Shown here: one piece after another, positions 1 through 5,644 of the stretch | Layout of the letters: every line of letters begins with the position of its first letter | Numbering within the stretch: position 1 is the first letter of the stretch | Assembly (NCBI GenBank): GCA_030637775.1 | Contig: DAOWFY010000048.1 | Location: 1-12,937, forward strand | Length of the DNA stretch: 12,937 bases | Origin: a bacterium | GTDB lineage: Bacteria > Ratteibacteria > UBA8468 | Direction of reading: 5' to 3' | Made by a program: the position numbers and the translations under genes | Notes under the pieces: generated by a model | Told to the model about the DNA's origin: nothing | The model's database searches: none | What the model saw: only the letters and a program-made list of their open reading frames with translations

Positions 1-77
1 ATGAGATAAAGGTTCCCGAAGCCATCAGAAGCCGTGCTAAAGGAGCAGTTGATAGGATGTTAAGGATTGTAAGATAA
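1..77 (+). CDS. nadA: C-terminal end of probable quinolinate synthase (partial)
   Basis: Only the last 24 codons are present, read from base 3 and ending at TAA 75-77; the gene starts outside the window. The visible residues run E-I-K-V-P-E-A-I-R, then a basic/alanine helix, then D-R-M-L-R-I-V-R. This matches the usual end of NadA proteins, a 'V-P-x-x-I-R-x-x-A' stretch followed by '(D/E)RML'. NadA is a cytosolic [4Fe-4S] enzyme that condenses iminoaspartate and dihydroxyacetone phosphate to quinolinate for NAD synthesis. The stop lies 1 base before the cysK ATG, so the two are probably cotranscribed. The call rests on a short tail with none of the cluster cysteines visible, so it is likely but not secure. 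Confidence 0.65.
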   Translation, partial: EIKVPEAIRSRAKGAVDRMLRIVR

Positions 78-78
78 A

Positions 79-1002
79 ATGAAAATATATGAAGATATTA
101 CCGAGACAATCGGCAGGACTCCTTTGGTGAGGTTAAACAAGGTAACCGCTGGCCTGGAAGCTCAGATAGTAGCCAAATTAGAATCATTTAATCCTCTTGC
201 CAGTGTGAAGGACAGAGTGGGAGTCTCAATGATCGAGGAGGCCGAAAAGAAAAGCCTCCTTAAAAAGGATACCGTAATTATTGAACCAACCAGTGGCAAT
301 ACGGGCATTGCTTTAGCCTTTGTCTGTGCAGCCCGTGGTTATAAACTAATCCTTACGATGCCGGATAATATGAGCATTGAGAGGAAAGCACTTTTAGGAC
401 TTTTCGGAGCAGAATTGGTTTTGACACCAGGCTCGGAAGGAATGACGGCAGCAATAAAAAAAGCGGAGGAGCTGAAAAAAAGGATCCCAAATTCTTTTAT
501 GCCCGGCCAGTTTAAAAATCCAGCTAATCCTGAGGTTCACCGGAAAACTACCGCCGAAGAAATCTGGAAGGATACCGAGGGAAAAGTGGATATCCTGATT
601 TCCGGGGTAGGAACTGGAGGAACAATTACCGGGGTCGCTGAGGTGATTAAGAAAAGAAAACCAGAATTTAAGAGCATTGCCGTTGAGCCAGCAGATTCGC
701 CGGTCCTTTCCGGAGGAAAACCTCGTTCTCACAAGATTCAGGGTATTGGAGCCGGCTTCATTCCTGAGGTTCTAAATATGAAACTTGTGGATGAAATAAT
801 TAAAGTAAGTAATGAAGATGCGGGAATAATGGCTAAAAGATTGGCTAAAGAAGAAGGAATCTTGGTAGGCATTTCCTCCGGGGCAGCAACCTGGGCCGCA
901 ATAGAGGTAGGCAGAAGAAAAGAAAATAAAGGTAAACTTATCGTGGTGATTTTGCCCGATACGGGAGAAAGATACTTATCTACGATGCTACTTCAAAAAT
1001 GA
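79..1002 (+). CDS. cysK: Cysteine synthase (O-acetylserine sulfhydrylase), PLP-dependent
   Basis: This 307-residue protein has the usual CysK length and layout. It is predicted to replace the acetyl group of O-acetylserine with sulfide to form cysteine in the cytosol. The PLP lysine is K44 in the N-P-x-x-S-V-K-D-R motif. The substrate-binding loop TSGNTG is at 71-76 and the PLP phosphate-binding GVGTGGT loop at 176-182. The GIGAGF motif near 234 and the C-terminal [10 protein letters not shown] stretch are typical of CysK/CysM. There is no CBS regulatory domain, so it is not cystathionine beta-synthase. ATG 79 follows the upstream stop by 1 base and has only a weak, distant AGG as ribosome site, suggesting translational coupling. 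It overlaps the next gene by 4 bases (ATGA). Cysteine is the usual sulfur source, through a desulfurase, for thio-transfer enzymes such as the two encoded next. Confidence 0.95.
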   Translation: MKIYEDITETIGRTPLVRLNKVTAGLEAQIVAKLESFNPLASVKDRVGVSMIEEAEKKSLLKKDTVIIEPTSGNTGIALAFVCAARGYKLILTMPDNMSIERKALLGLFGAELVLTPGSEGMTAAIKKAEELKKRIPNSFMPGQFKNPANPEVHRKTTAEEIWKDTEGKVDILISGVGTGGTITGVAEVIKKRKPEFKSIAVEPADSPVLSGGKPRSHKIQGIGAGFIPEVLNMKLVDEIIKVSNEDAGIMAKRLAKEEGILVGISSGAATWAAIEVGRRKENKGKLIVVILPDTGERYLSTMLLQK

Positions 1003-1805
1003 AAACAGGTATAAAAGGAAAGATGCTCAGGCTACAGAAAATTCTAAAGGAGATGAAAACTGTGCTTATTGCCTATTCTGGGGGTGTCGACAGCACCCTT
1101 CTCTTAAAGGTGGCGAAGGATACCTTAGGGAAGAAGAATATCTTGGCGGTAACCGCAGATTCGCCAATCTATCCCAAGGAAGAAATTAAGGATGCAGAAA
1201 AGAGGGTGAGAATTTTTGGACTGCGTCATTTAATCATAAAAACTGAGGAACTAAAGAGCTCCCGCTTTCTCCAGAATTCGCCGGAAAGATGTTATCATTG
1301 CAAAAGGGGGCTATTTGCTAAGCTAACCGATTTAGCCAGAAAGGAAAATTTGCTCTTTGTCCTTGATGGCACTAATAGTGACGATTATAAAGATTTTCGG
1401 CCAGGGACAAAAGCAGCCAGAGAGTTTAAGGTGAGAAGTCCTTTAAAGGAGGCAGGATTTACAAAGAATGAGGTTCGTATCTTGTCAAAAAAGTTAAGCC
1501 TTCCCACCTGGGATAAGCCCGCGTTGGCCTGCCTTGCCTCGCGCATCCCTTACGGAAGAAGGATAACAACAAAAAATCTGGCTAAAGTTTACCAAGCAGA
1601 AAAGTTTTTAAGAAATCTTGGGGTCTCCCAAGTGAGAGTGAGAGATCATAAGCACATTGTCCGAATTGAAGCCTTACAAGAAGATATATTTAAGATATTA
1701 AAAAAGAGCGATAAAATTATCTCTAAGTTCAAAAGATTGGGTTACAATTACATAACCGTTGATCTTGAAGGATATAGATCTGGCAGCATGAATGAAGTTT
1801 TATGA
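999..1805 (+). CDS. larE: LarE-type ATP-dependent sulfur transferase (PP-loop superfamily)
   Basis: The 268-residue protein has an N-terminal PP-loop ATP pyrophosphatase signature, SGGVDST at 27-33, which adenylates the substrate carboxylate. LarE hallmarks include ERCYHCK at 97-102, D-G-T-N-S-D-D near 123-129, [16 protein letters not shown] at 171-186 and the C-terminal GYRSGSMN at 258-265. In characterised LarE, sulfur goes onto the pyridinium dicarboxylate precursor of the nickel-pincer nucleotide used by lactate racemase-family enzymes. The protein has exactly three cysteines, C98, C101 and C178. C178 aligns with the sacrificial Cys of the Lactobacillus enzyme, while the CxxC plus distal Cys suggests the [4Fe-4S] class instead. 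No larB, larC or larA is visible, so the true substrate is uncertain. The start at 999 overlaps cysK by 4 bases without a ribosome site; ATG 1023, just after AAAGGAA, is an alternative. Confidence 0.85.
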   Translation: MKTGIKGKMLRLQKILKEMKTVLIAYSGGVDSTLLLKVAKDTLGKKNILAVTADSPIYPKEEIKDAEKRVRIFGLRHLIIKTEELKSSRFLQNSPERCYHCKRGLFAKLTDLARKENLLFVLDGTNSDDYKDFRPGTKAAREFKVRSPLKEAGFTKNEVRILSKKLSLPTWDKPALACLASRIPYGRRITTKNLAKVYQAEKFLRNLGVSQVRVRDHKHIVRIEALQEDIFKILKKSDKIISKFKRLGYNYITVDLEGYRSGSMNEVL

Positions 1806-2872
1806 AGAGGAAAGTAGCGGTGGCAATGAGCGGCGGAGTGGACTCTGCAACTGCGGCGGTTTTGCTAAAAGATAAGGGCGATGAAGTTATCGGCCTAACC
1901 GCTCAAATCTGGCCGTCAGGCAAGATAGGTTCCCCAGAAAAGATAAACAATAGCAAAAGAGTAGCGGCCAAACTGAAAATCCCCCATTATGTAGTAGACC
2001 TTAAAAAACTCTTTGAAAAGAGAATAATTGCCAACTTTTGTCAGGAATACAAAAAGGGAAAAACTCCCAATCCTTGCATCAGATGCAATAAGTATATAAA
2101 GTTTACTGCTTTACTAAAGGCGGCAGAAAAACTGGGTGCTAACTATATCGCTACTGGCCACTATGCTAAAGTAGAATATGATAAAAGGAGAAAAAGATAC
2201 CTTCTTAAGAAAGGAATTGATGCTAAAAAGGACCAGTCCTATTTTCTTTATAAATTAAGTCAGGAGCAGTTAAGACACACCCTTTTTCCTTTAGGAAATT
2301 ATAAAAAAAGGGATGTAAAAAAGATTGCTCTAAGTATGAATCTGCCGGTGGCTAAAGAGGAAAGCCAGGAAATCTGCTTTATTCCCGATAATGGGTACGG
2401 AGAGTTTATAAAGAACTATTCTTCTGAGCCGATAAAAGTCGGTCGAATTCTTGATAAAAAAGGAAATGTCTTGGGAGAGCACCAGGGAATTATCTTCTAT
2501 ACCATTGGTCAGCGAAAAGGAATAAAAGTAGCATCTAAGAAACCTCTCTATGTAACTGTCATCGATAGCGAGAAGAATACTATTGTTGTGGGTAGAAAAG
2601 AGGAGCTCTTTTACCAGGAATTAATTGCCGAAAAGTTAAACTTTATTGCGACGAAAGAACTAAAAAAATCTCTTAAGGTAAAGGCAAAAATAAGATATCT
2701 TCATCCCCTCTCAGAGGCAACCATCTTTCCCTTAAATAAAACTAAAGTTCGCGTAAAGTTTGCAGAGTCTCAATGGGCAATCACTCCGGGGCAATCGATA
2801 GTTTTCTATGACGGAGAATCTGTATTGGGAGGGGGAATAATATCTAAAACTCTACTTCGGGAACGGCGGTAG
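1802..2872 (+). CDS. mnmA: tRNA-specific 2-thiouridylase MnmA
   Basis: This 356-residue cytosolic enzyme is predicted to thiolate C2 of the wobble uridine U34 in tRNAs for Glu, Gln and Lys. The PP-loop SGGVDS is at 10-15. The catalytic cysteine is C95 in T-P-N-P-C-I-R-C-N-K (88-97), with an extra C92 making CxxC. The second sulfur-handling cysteine is C192 in S-Q-E-I-C-F-I-P-D. Other family motifs are TGHYA at 118-122, DQSYFL at 144-149 and YTIGQRKG at 233-240, followed by the usual C-terminal beta-barrel region. The start overlaps the larE stop by 4 bases (ATGA) with no clear ribosome site, so translation is probably coupled. The last 29 bases overlap the 3' end of lemA on the opposite strand. 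CxxC plus a distal Cys is the arrangement linked to [4Fe-4S]-dependent tRNA thiolation; cluster binding here is inferred. Confidence 0.95.
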   Translation: MKRKVAVAMSGGVDSATAAVLLKDKGDEVIGLTAQIWPSGKIGSPEKINNSKRVAAKLKIPHYVVDLKKLFEKRIIANFCQEYKKGKTPNPCIRCNKYIKFTALLKAAEKLGANYIATGHYAKVEYDKRRKRYLLKKGIDAKKDQSYFLYKLSQEQLRHTLFPLGNYKKRDVKKIALSMNLPVAKEESQEICFIPDNGYGEFIKNYSSEPIKVGRILDKKGNVLGEHQGIIFYTIGQRKGIKVASKKPLYVTVIDSEKNTIVVGRKEELFYQELIAEKLNFIATKELKKSLKVKAKIRYLHPLSEATIFPLNKTKVRVKFAESQWAITPGQSIVFYDGESVLGGGIISKTLLRERR

Positions 2873-3422
2873 CTTTCTTCTCTGCCTCGAAGTAGGGAAG
2901 AGAGACAAGGCTTCTCCTTTTGGCAAAGAAACTACCAAAGACCGTTCTGATATAAGCATTGAAGTCCCGGGCAGTTTGATTATATCTCATTCTTTGTACC
3001 GCAATTCTATTCTCTGTTCCTTCTAATTGAGACTGCAAAGCCAAAAAATTCTCACTTGCCCTTAAAGTTGGATAGTTCTCCGCCACTAAGAGTAGCCGGG
3101 AGATAGTCCCCTCCAATCCTCTTGCGGCAGCAATCTTCTCCTTTTTCGTTGTGGCTTTCGCCCACTGACTCCGCAGCCTTGTGATCTCAGTAAAAAGTCC
3201 TTTCTCATGAGCAGCATAACCCTTTACTGTACTTACAAGATTAGGAATAAGATCAACCCTTCGCTGCAGGACCGCTTCCACCTGGGACCAGGCGCCTTTG
3301 ACCGCCTCTTCCATTCGGACCACTCGATTGACACCGGAGATGTACCAGCCTGCCCCGATGATAATAAACAGCACAATAATCAATCCTACCAACAACCCCA
3401 AACCAATTCCTCCTCTTTTCAT
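2844..3422 (-). CDS. lemA: LemA family membrane protein
   Basis: The 192-residue protein has one N-terminal membrane helix at about 7-29, then the long helical LemA domain. Family marks are E-E-A-V-K-G-A-W-S-Q-V at 38-48, the motif Q-R-R-V-D-L-I-P-N-L-V-x-T-V-K-G-Y-A-x-H-E at 53-73, and the later N-Y-P-x-L-R-A-x-E-N-F and R-Y-N-Q-T-A-R-D-F-N segments. An upstream in-frame start at 3491 would add 23 residues, but ATG 3420-3422 is preceded on the minus strand by GGAGGAG (3431-3425), which decides for the shorter form. The molecular function of LemA is unresolved. The family often sits beside TPM-domain genes, as it does here, and is linked to envelope processes. The 3' end overlaps mnmA by 29 bases in convergent orientation. 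The gap to the upstream TPM gene is 170 bases, so lemA may also have its own transcript. Confidence 0.93.
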   Translation of the reverse strand: MKRGGIGLGLLVGLIIVLFIIIGAGWYISGVNRVVRMEEAVKGAWSQVEAVLQRRVDLIPNLVSTVKGYAAHEKGLFTEITRLRSQWAKATTKKEKIAAARGLEGTISRLLLVAENYPTLRASENFLALQSQLEGTENRIAVQRMRYNQTARDFNAYIRTVFGSFFAKRRSLVSLPYFEAEKKATAVPEVEF

Positions 3423-3424
3423 TT

Positions 3425-3431
3425 CTCCTCC
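3425..3431 (-). promoter_or_regulatory. Strong ribosome binding site of lemA
   Basis: Read on the minus strand, GGAGGAG is followed by AA and then the ATG at 3422-3420. It is one of the best Shine-Dalgarno matches in the window and fixes the lemA start, arguing against the in-frame start 69 bases upstream. Confidence 0.85.
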
Positions 3432-3513
3432 ATAGTTTTTTTGGTACTTACGTAACAAACTTATAGTTAATTTTTTGATGTAAATATTCACTAAAGAGAT
3501 GACTGGAATTTGT

Positions 3514-3573
3514 AAGCGAGTTGGCGGTTATGCCGCAGGTATGAAATACCGAGGAATAAGAAAGCCCGAGCGA
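3514..3573. repeat. Possible intergenic palindromic element between the TPM gene and lemA
   Basis: This stretch of the 170-base gap holds two adjacent small inverted repeats. One is GCGG-TTATG-CCGC at 3524-3536 and the other is GGTAT-GAA-ATACC at 3538-3550. They are flanked by CGAG-containing segments (about 3516, 3550 and 3570). It is more GC-rich than the AT-rich lemA leader beside it (3432-3500). The compact hairpins and recurrent CGAG suggest a dispersed intergenic repeat rather than a gene, but only one copy is visible here. No T-tract follows either hairpin on the minus strand, so a terminator is unlikely. Confidence 0.35.
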
Positions 3574-3592
3574 ACAAACTTTAGCCATCTCC

Positions 3593-4375
3593 CTACCATC
3601 CTCCTCCAGCTCCCCCTCCACCACAGGAACCACCGCCAAAACCGCCAAAGCCTCCTCCAAAACCACCACTACCTCCACCGCTCCAGTAACCTCCTCGAGA
3701 GCCCATCCCAAAGAAGAGTAGCCCCAAAGGACCAAAGAAGATAAGAATAAAGGCGAAGAATAAAAGACTAACAATAGTACTAAAAATGCGTTTACCAAGA
3801 GAGGGTTTTGCTTCGGGAGAATAACGGGATTGGGGAAGAGAACTTAAAGAGGAGAGTTCAATCCCGCTCTCGGCGGCAATCTTTTTAGCAAAGCCAGTAG
3901 TTGCTGCTAAGAGCCCTTCTCCGTATCTTTTCTGGCGAAATGCTGGCACCAGCTGCTTTAGATAAACTCGATGGGCAAAAGCATCAGGAATAATTCCTTC
4001 GAGGCCATATCCTACCTCAATCCAGACCTTTCGGTCTGCTTTTGCCACAACAATCAAGAGGCCATTATCCTTTCCTTTCTGGCCAACTCCCCAGCGGCTA
4101 AAAAGATTAACCGCGTACATATCGATACTTTCCGGGTGAGTCGACTCAACGGTGGCGATAGCGATCTGAGCAGTTGTTTTTGCCTCTAACTCCTGACAGA
4201 GAGTGGAAAGAGCCTCTTTTTCAGAGGCAGGGATAATCTCAGCGTAGTCACTGACATAGCCAAGAGGTTTTGGGTAGGTGGGTACTTGGGCAAAACAGTG
4301 GAAAACCAGAGATATAAGTAGGATAGAGATAGACCCAAGAATTTTTATAGATTTATTTGTTGGGGATTTGGTCAT
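3593..4375 (-). CDS. TPM-domain (YgcG/TLP18.3-type) membrane protein with Gly-rich tail
   Basis: The 260-residue protein starts with a signal peptide (basic start, hydrophobic 12-28, likely cleavage near A29). The TPM domain follows at about 38-170, including Y-V-S-D-Y-A-x-I-I-P at 40-49, D-N-G-L-L-I-V-V-A at 103-111 and V-G-Y-G-L-E-G-I-I-P-D at 121-131. One membrane helix lies at about 198-224. The tail from about 228 is Gly-rich with Ser, Phe and a single Cys, ending G-G-G-W. This is the standard layout of the bacterial YgcG-like family that pairs with LemA. The TPM domain would face the periplasm and the tail the cytoplasm if the signal is cleaved. Plant TPM relatives act in photosystem II repair and some show phosphatase activity; the bacterial role is unknown. 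The start overlaps the upstream nucleotidyltransferase-fold gene by 4 bases, so the two are coupled. Calls for a lipoprotein fail because no proper lipobox precedes C27. Confidence 0.88.
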   Translation of the reverse strand: MTKSPTNKSIKILGSISILLISLVFHCFAQVPTYPKPLGYVSDYAEIIPASEKEALSTLCQELEAKTTAQIAIATVESTHPESIDMYAVNLFSRWGVGQKGKDNGLLIVVAKADRKVWIEVGYGLEGIIPDAFAHRVYLKQLVPAFRQKRYGEGLLAATTGFAKKIAAESGIELSSLSSLPQSRYSPEAKPSLGKRIFSTIVSLLFFAFILIFFGPLGLLFFGMGSRGGYWSGGGSGGFGGGFGGFGGGSCGGGGAGGGW

Positions 4376-5127
4376 GAAGACTTTATTTGATCCACGCTCT
4401 CTGCCAACTTGAAAAGTTCATCAATATATCTGCCCAGAACAATCTCCGCATCTTCTTTTCCGATTTTATTATTGTCCTTTTTATCTCGCCAGATTGCTAA
4501 GAATGTCCCAGAATTAATGCCGAATTCTCCACCGAGCGCGGTTAAAACCTTCTCCTTTTCATGGGGAACAGTCTTTCCTTTAAGATAAAGTATATTTCTG
4601 AAGACAGGAATAAGGGAGGTGAGGGAATCCTTAAGCAGCCGATCAAGCCCTCTTCTCTGCAGTCCCACTTCAAGATAGGTCTGCCGCAGCCGGATTAATT
4701 TGCTACGCAGTTGCTCCTCGCATTCTAACCGGAGATGTTCCTTGTTGATCTTCAGGCTCACAAAGGGATCTTCTCCATAAAGCAGGAGATGGTTTCCGGC
4801 TATCTCAAGAAACTCTATGGGGAAAACATCGGAGGAGCTCTCCATATATTCTTTGGTAAAGAAAAGGGGGGCAACTATCTTTCTCTTTATTCCTTTAGCC
4901 ACCAATTTCAGACTTTTCTTTAAAACTGATAGGCTCATCTTTTGAAACTCTAAGAGAAGATTTATATTGGAAGCCCCCGGAATAAAATCTTTACCGGTGG
5001 CACTGCCATAGACGATAATGGCAAGAAGATTATCCCCATGAATCTCAAGCAATTCTTCTAAGTAAGGCGAAAGAATCTTTTTTACTGTTTCTGGTAGCCT
5101 TTCCGTATTTATTAACCTTTTATCCAT
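4372..5127 (-). CDS. Nucleotidyltransferase-fold protein with degenerate active site
   Basis: The 251-residue soluble protein has an N-terminal region (about 20-125) resembling the pol-beta-type nucleotidyltransferase fold. This shows as I-I-V-Y-G-S-A-T-G at 37-45, then S-N-I-N-L-L-L at 53-59, and F-P-I-E-F-L-E-I at 102-109 before L-L-L-Y-G-E-D. Active members carry GS followed by a D-x-D pair (S-D-x-D); here both Asp positions are Asn (N54, N56), so metal-dependent transfer is doubtful. The rest (130-251) is helical, with an N-I-L-Y-L-K-G-x-x-V-P-x-x-K segment at 178-191 like the helical domain behind many aminoglycoside-type nucleotidyltransferases. It overlaps the TPM gene by 4 bases, so it belongs to the lemA/TPM set. 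No ribosome site is visible before ATG 5127; a strong hairpin ends 15 bases upstream. The substrate is unknown, and a binding or scaffold role is possible. Confidence 0.7.
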   Translation of the reverse strand: MDKRLINTERLPETVKKILSPYLEELLEIHGDNLLAIIVYGSATGKDFIPGASNINLLLEFQKMSLSVLKKSLKLVAKGIKRKIVAPLFFTKEYMESSSDVFPIEFLEIAGNHLLLYGEDPFVSLKINKEHLRLECEEQLRSKLIRLRQTYLEVGLQRRGLDRLLKDSLTSLIPVFRNILYLKGKTVPHEKEKVLTALGGEFGINSGTFLAIWRDKKDNNKIGKEDAEIVLGRYIDELFKLAESVDQIKSS

Positions 5128-5141
5128 TTTTTAGCAAAATT

Positions 5142-5171
5142 GAAGGGGGCAGTTTTATTTCCGCCCCCTTC
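5142..5171 (-). terminator. Strong hairpin between zinc-ribbon gene and nucleotidyltransferase-fold gene
   Basis: Perfect 9-bp inverted repeat: GAAGGGGGC at 5142-5150 and GCCCCCTTC at 5163-5171, with a 12-base loop. On the minus strand it is followed by AATTTTGCT, a modest U-tract, which would terminate or attenuate readthrough from the zinc-ribbon gene. On the plus strand it is followed by CCATTTTATTTTTT, which is a better U-tract, so it may act in both directions. On the minus strand it ends only 14 bases before the ATG of the next gene, so it could also control translation of that gene. Confidence 0.7.
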
Positions 5172-5210
5172 CCATTTTATTTTTTACTTCTTTCCTCTTT
5201 TGAGTCTACC

Positions 5211-5588
5211 TTACATTTTTCGTTCAGAGATAGGCCCGAGGTTCATCGAGCCACACTTTGGGCATTTTGGCATTTCAGGAGGAATCATTTCTCCAGGAGC
5301 CCCCGGGGCAATAGGAACAGGTTTCATGGTGAAAACCTCTCCACAGTCTAAACACTTCATTGCCCGATGAGCTGCTCTTTCTCCGCATTTTTGGCACTTG
5401 ATAGGAAATGTCGTTCCCGATGCTATCTTCTCTTGATAAATACTCCCGCAACTCTCACACTTCAAGTCGGTGGTGTAGTAATACTTCTTGGGTATTGCTT
5501 GCTTGACAATGAAGAAGAGAGCCACAAGTATTATCAACACCAAAATTACTACCGGGCCTTTCTTTTGACCTGCCGTTTTTATCGCCAT
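5211..5588 (-). CDS. Small membrane-anchored protein with four CxxC zinc-ribbon knuckles
   Basis: The 125-residue protein has a short basic N-terminus, one membrane helix at about 12-29, then a soluble part with four CxxC pairs at 44-47, 65-68, 79-82 and 109-112. These can form two zinc ribbons, with a Pro/Gly-rich linker (about 90-107) between the third and fourth pairs. Several pairs continue as C-G, typical of zinc knuckles. With the Lys-rich start the ribbons may face either side of the membrane. I chose ATG 5588 over the in-frame GTG 5597 because AGGGGGTGA (5602-5594) lies 5 bases before the ATG and overlaps the GTG. It is divergent from the LeuD-like gene and is probably first in a set continuing, past a hairpin, to the nucleotidyltransferase-fold, TPM and LemA genes. 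No specific family is recognised and the function is unknown. Confidence 0.8.
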   Translation of the reverse strand: MAIKTAGQKKGPVVILVLIILVALFFIVKQAIPKKYYYTTDLKCESCGSIYQEKIASGTTFPIKCQKCGERAAHRAMKCLDCGEVFTMKPVPIAPGAPGEMIPPEMPKCPKCGSMNLGPISERKM

Positions 5589-5608
5589 CTGTATCACCCC
5601 CTTAACTT

Positions 5609-5637
5609 TTGCTGAATTATATCATAAATGATAAAAT
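5609..5637 (+). promoter_or_regulatory. Predicted promoter of the LeuD-like gene, possibly giving a leaderless mRNA
   Basis: TTGCTG (5609-5614) and TAAAAT (5632-5637, five of six consensus bases) are 17 bases apart. The start site expected about 7 bases on falls at the ATG (5644). No Shine-Dalgarno sequence precedes that ATG, which fits a leaderless or near-leaderless transcript. It overlaps the opposite-strand promoter. Confidence 0.4.
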
Positions 5638-5644
5638 AAAACAA
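5616..5644 (-). promoter_or_regulatory. Predicted sigma-70-type promoter of the zinc-ribbon gene
   Basis: Read on the minus strand, TTGTTT (5644-5639) and a perfect TATAAT (5621-5616) are 17 bases apart. Transcription would start near 5609, just before the ribosome site at 5602-5594. The -35 box matches only the TTG of the consensus, so this is a good but unproven prediction. Confidence 0.55.
5620..5633. promoter_or_regulatory. 14-base palindrome inside the divergent promoter region
   Basis: TATCAT (5620-5625), AA, ATGATA (5628-5633) form a perfect inverted repeat. It lies between the two predicted divergent promoters and touches both -10 boxes, a position suited to an operator. In such AT-rich sequence a chance palindrome of this size is also possible. 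Confidence 0.35.

Noticed and set aside
394-732. Minus-strand frame of 112 codons inside cysK
   Set aside because: Entirely antisense to a well-conserved enzyme gene and without any recognisable motif.
3423-3491. 23-residue N-terminal extension of LemA from ATG 3491
   Set aside because: The strong GGAGGAG lies just before ATG 3422, and the family normally begins shortly before the membrane helix.
3499-3744. Plus-strand frame of 81 codons antisense to the TPM gene tail
   Set aside because: His/Asn/Leu-rich low-complexity product explained by the antisense of Gly codons; it merely runs through the hairpin element.
3448-3798. Minus-strand reading frame of 116 codons rich in Val, Glu and Leu
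   Set aside because: It is an out-of-frame reading of the Gly-rich tail of the TPM protein and the spacer after it; the composition comes from GG-rich codons and no ribosome site or family motif is present.
4288-4300. Lipoprotein call for the TPM protein based on Cys27
   Set aside because: The residues before it (L-V-F-H) do not form a lipobox; an ordinary signal peptide fits better.
5155-5175. Six-codon minus-strand leader frame (M-G-R-G-R-K) overlapping the hairpin at 5142-5171
   Set aside because: No properly spaced ribosome site and too short to separate from chance; noted only because it would overlap the possible attenuator.
5589-5597. GTG start at 5597 for the zinc-ribbon gene
   Set aside because: The GTG is itself part of the AGGGGGTGA ribosome site that serves ATG 5588.
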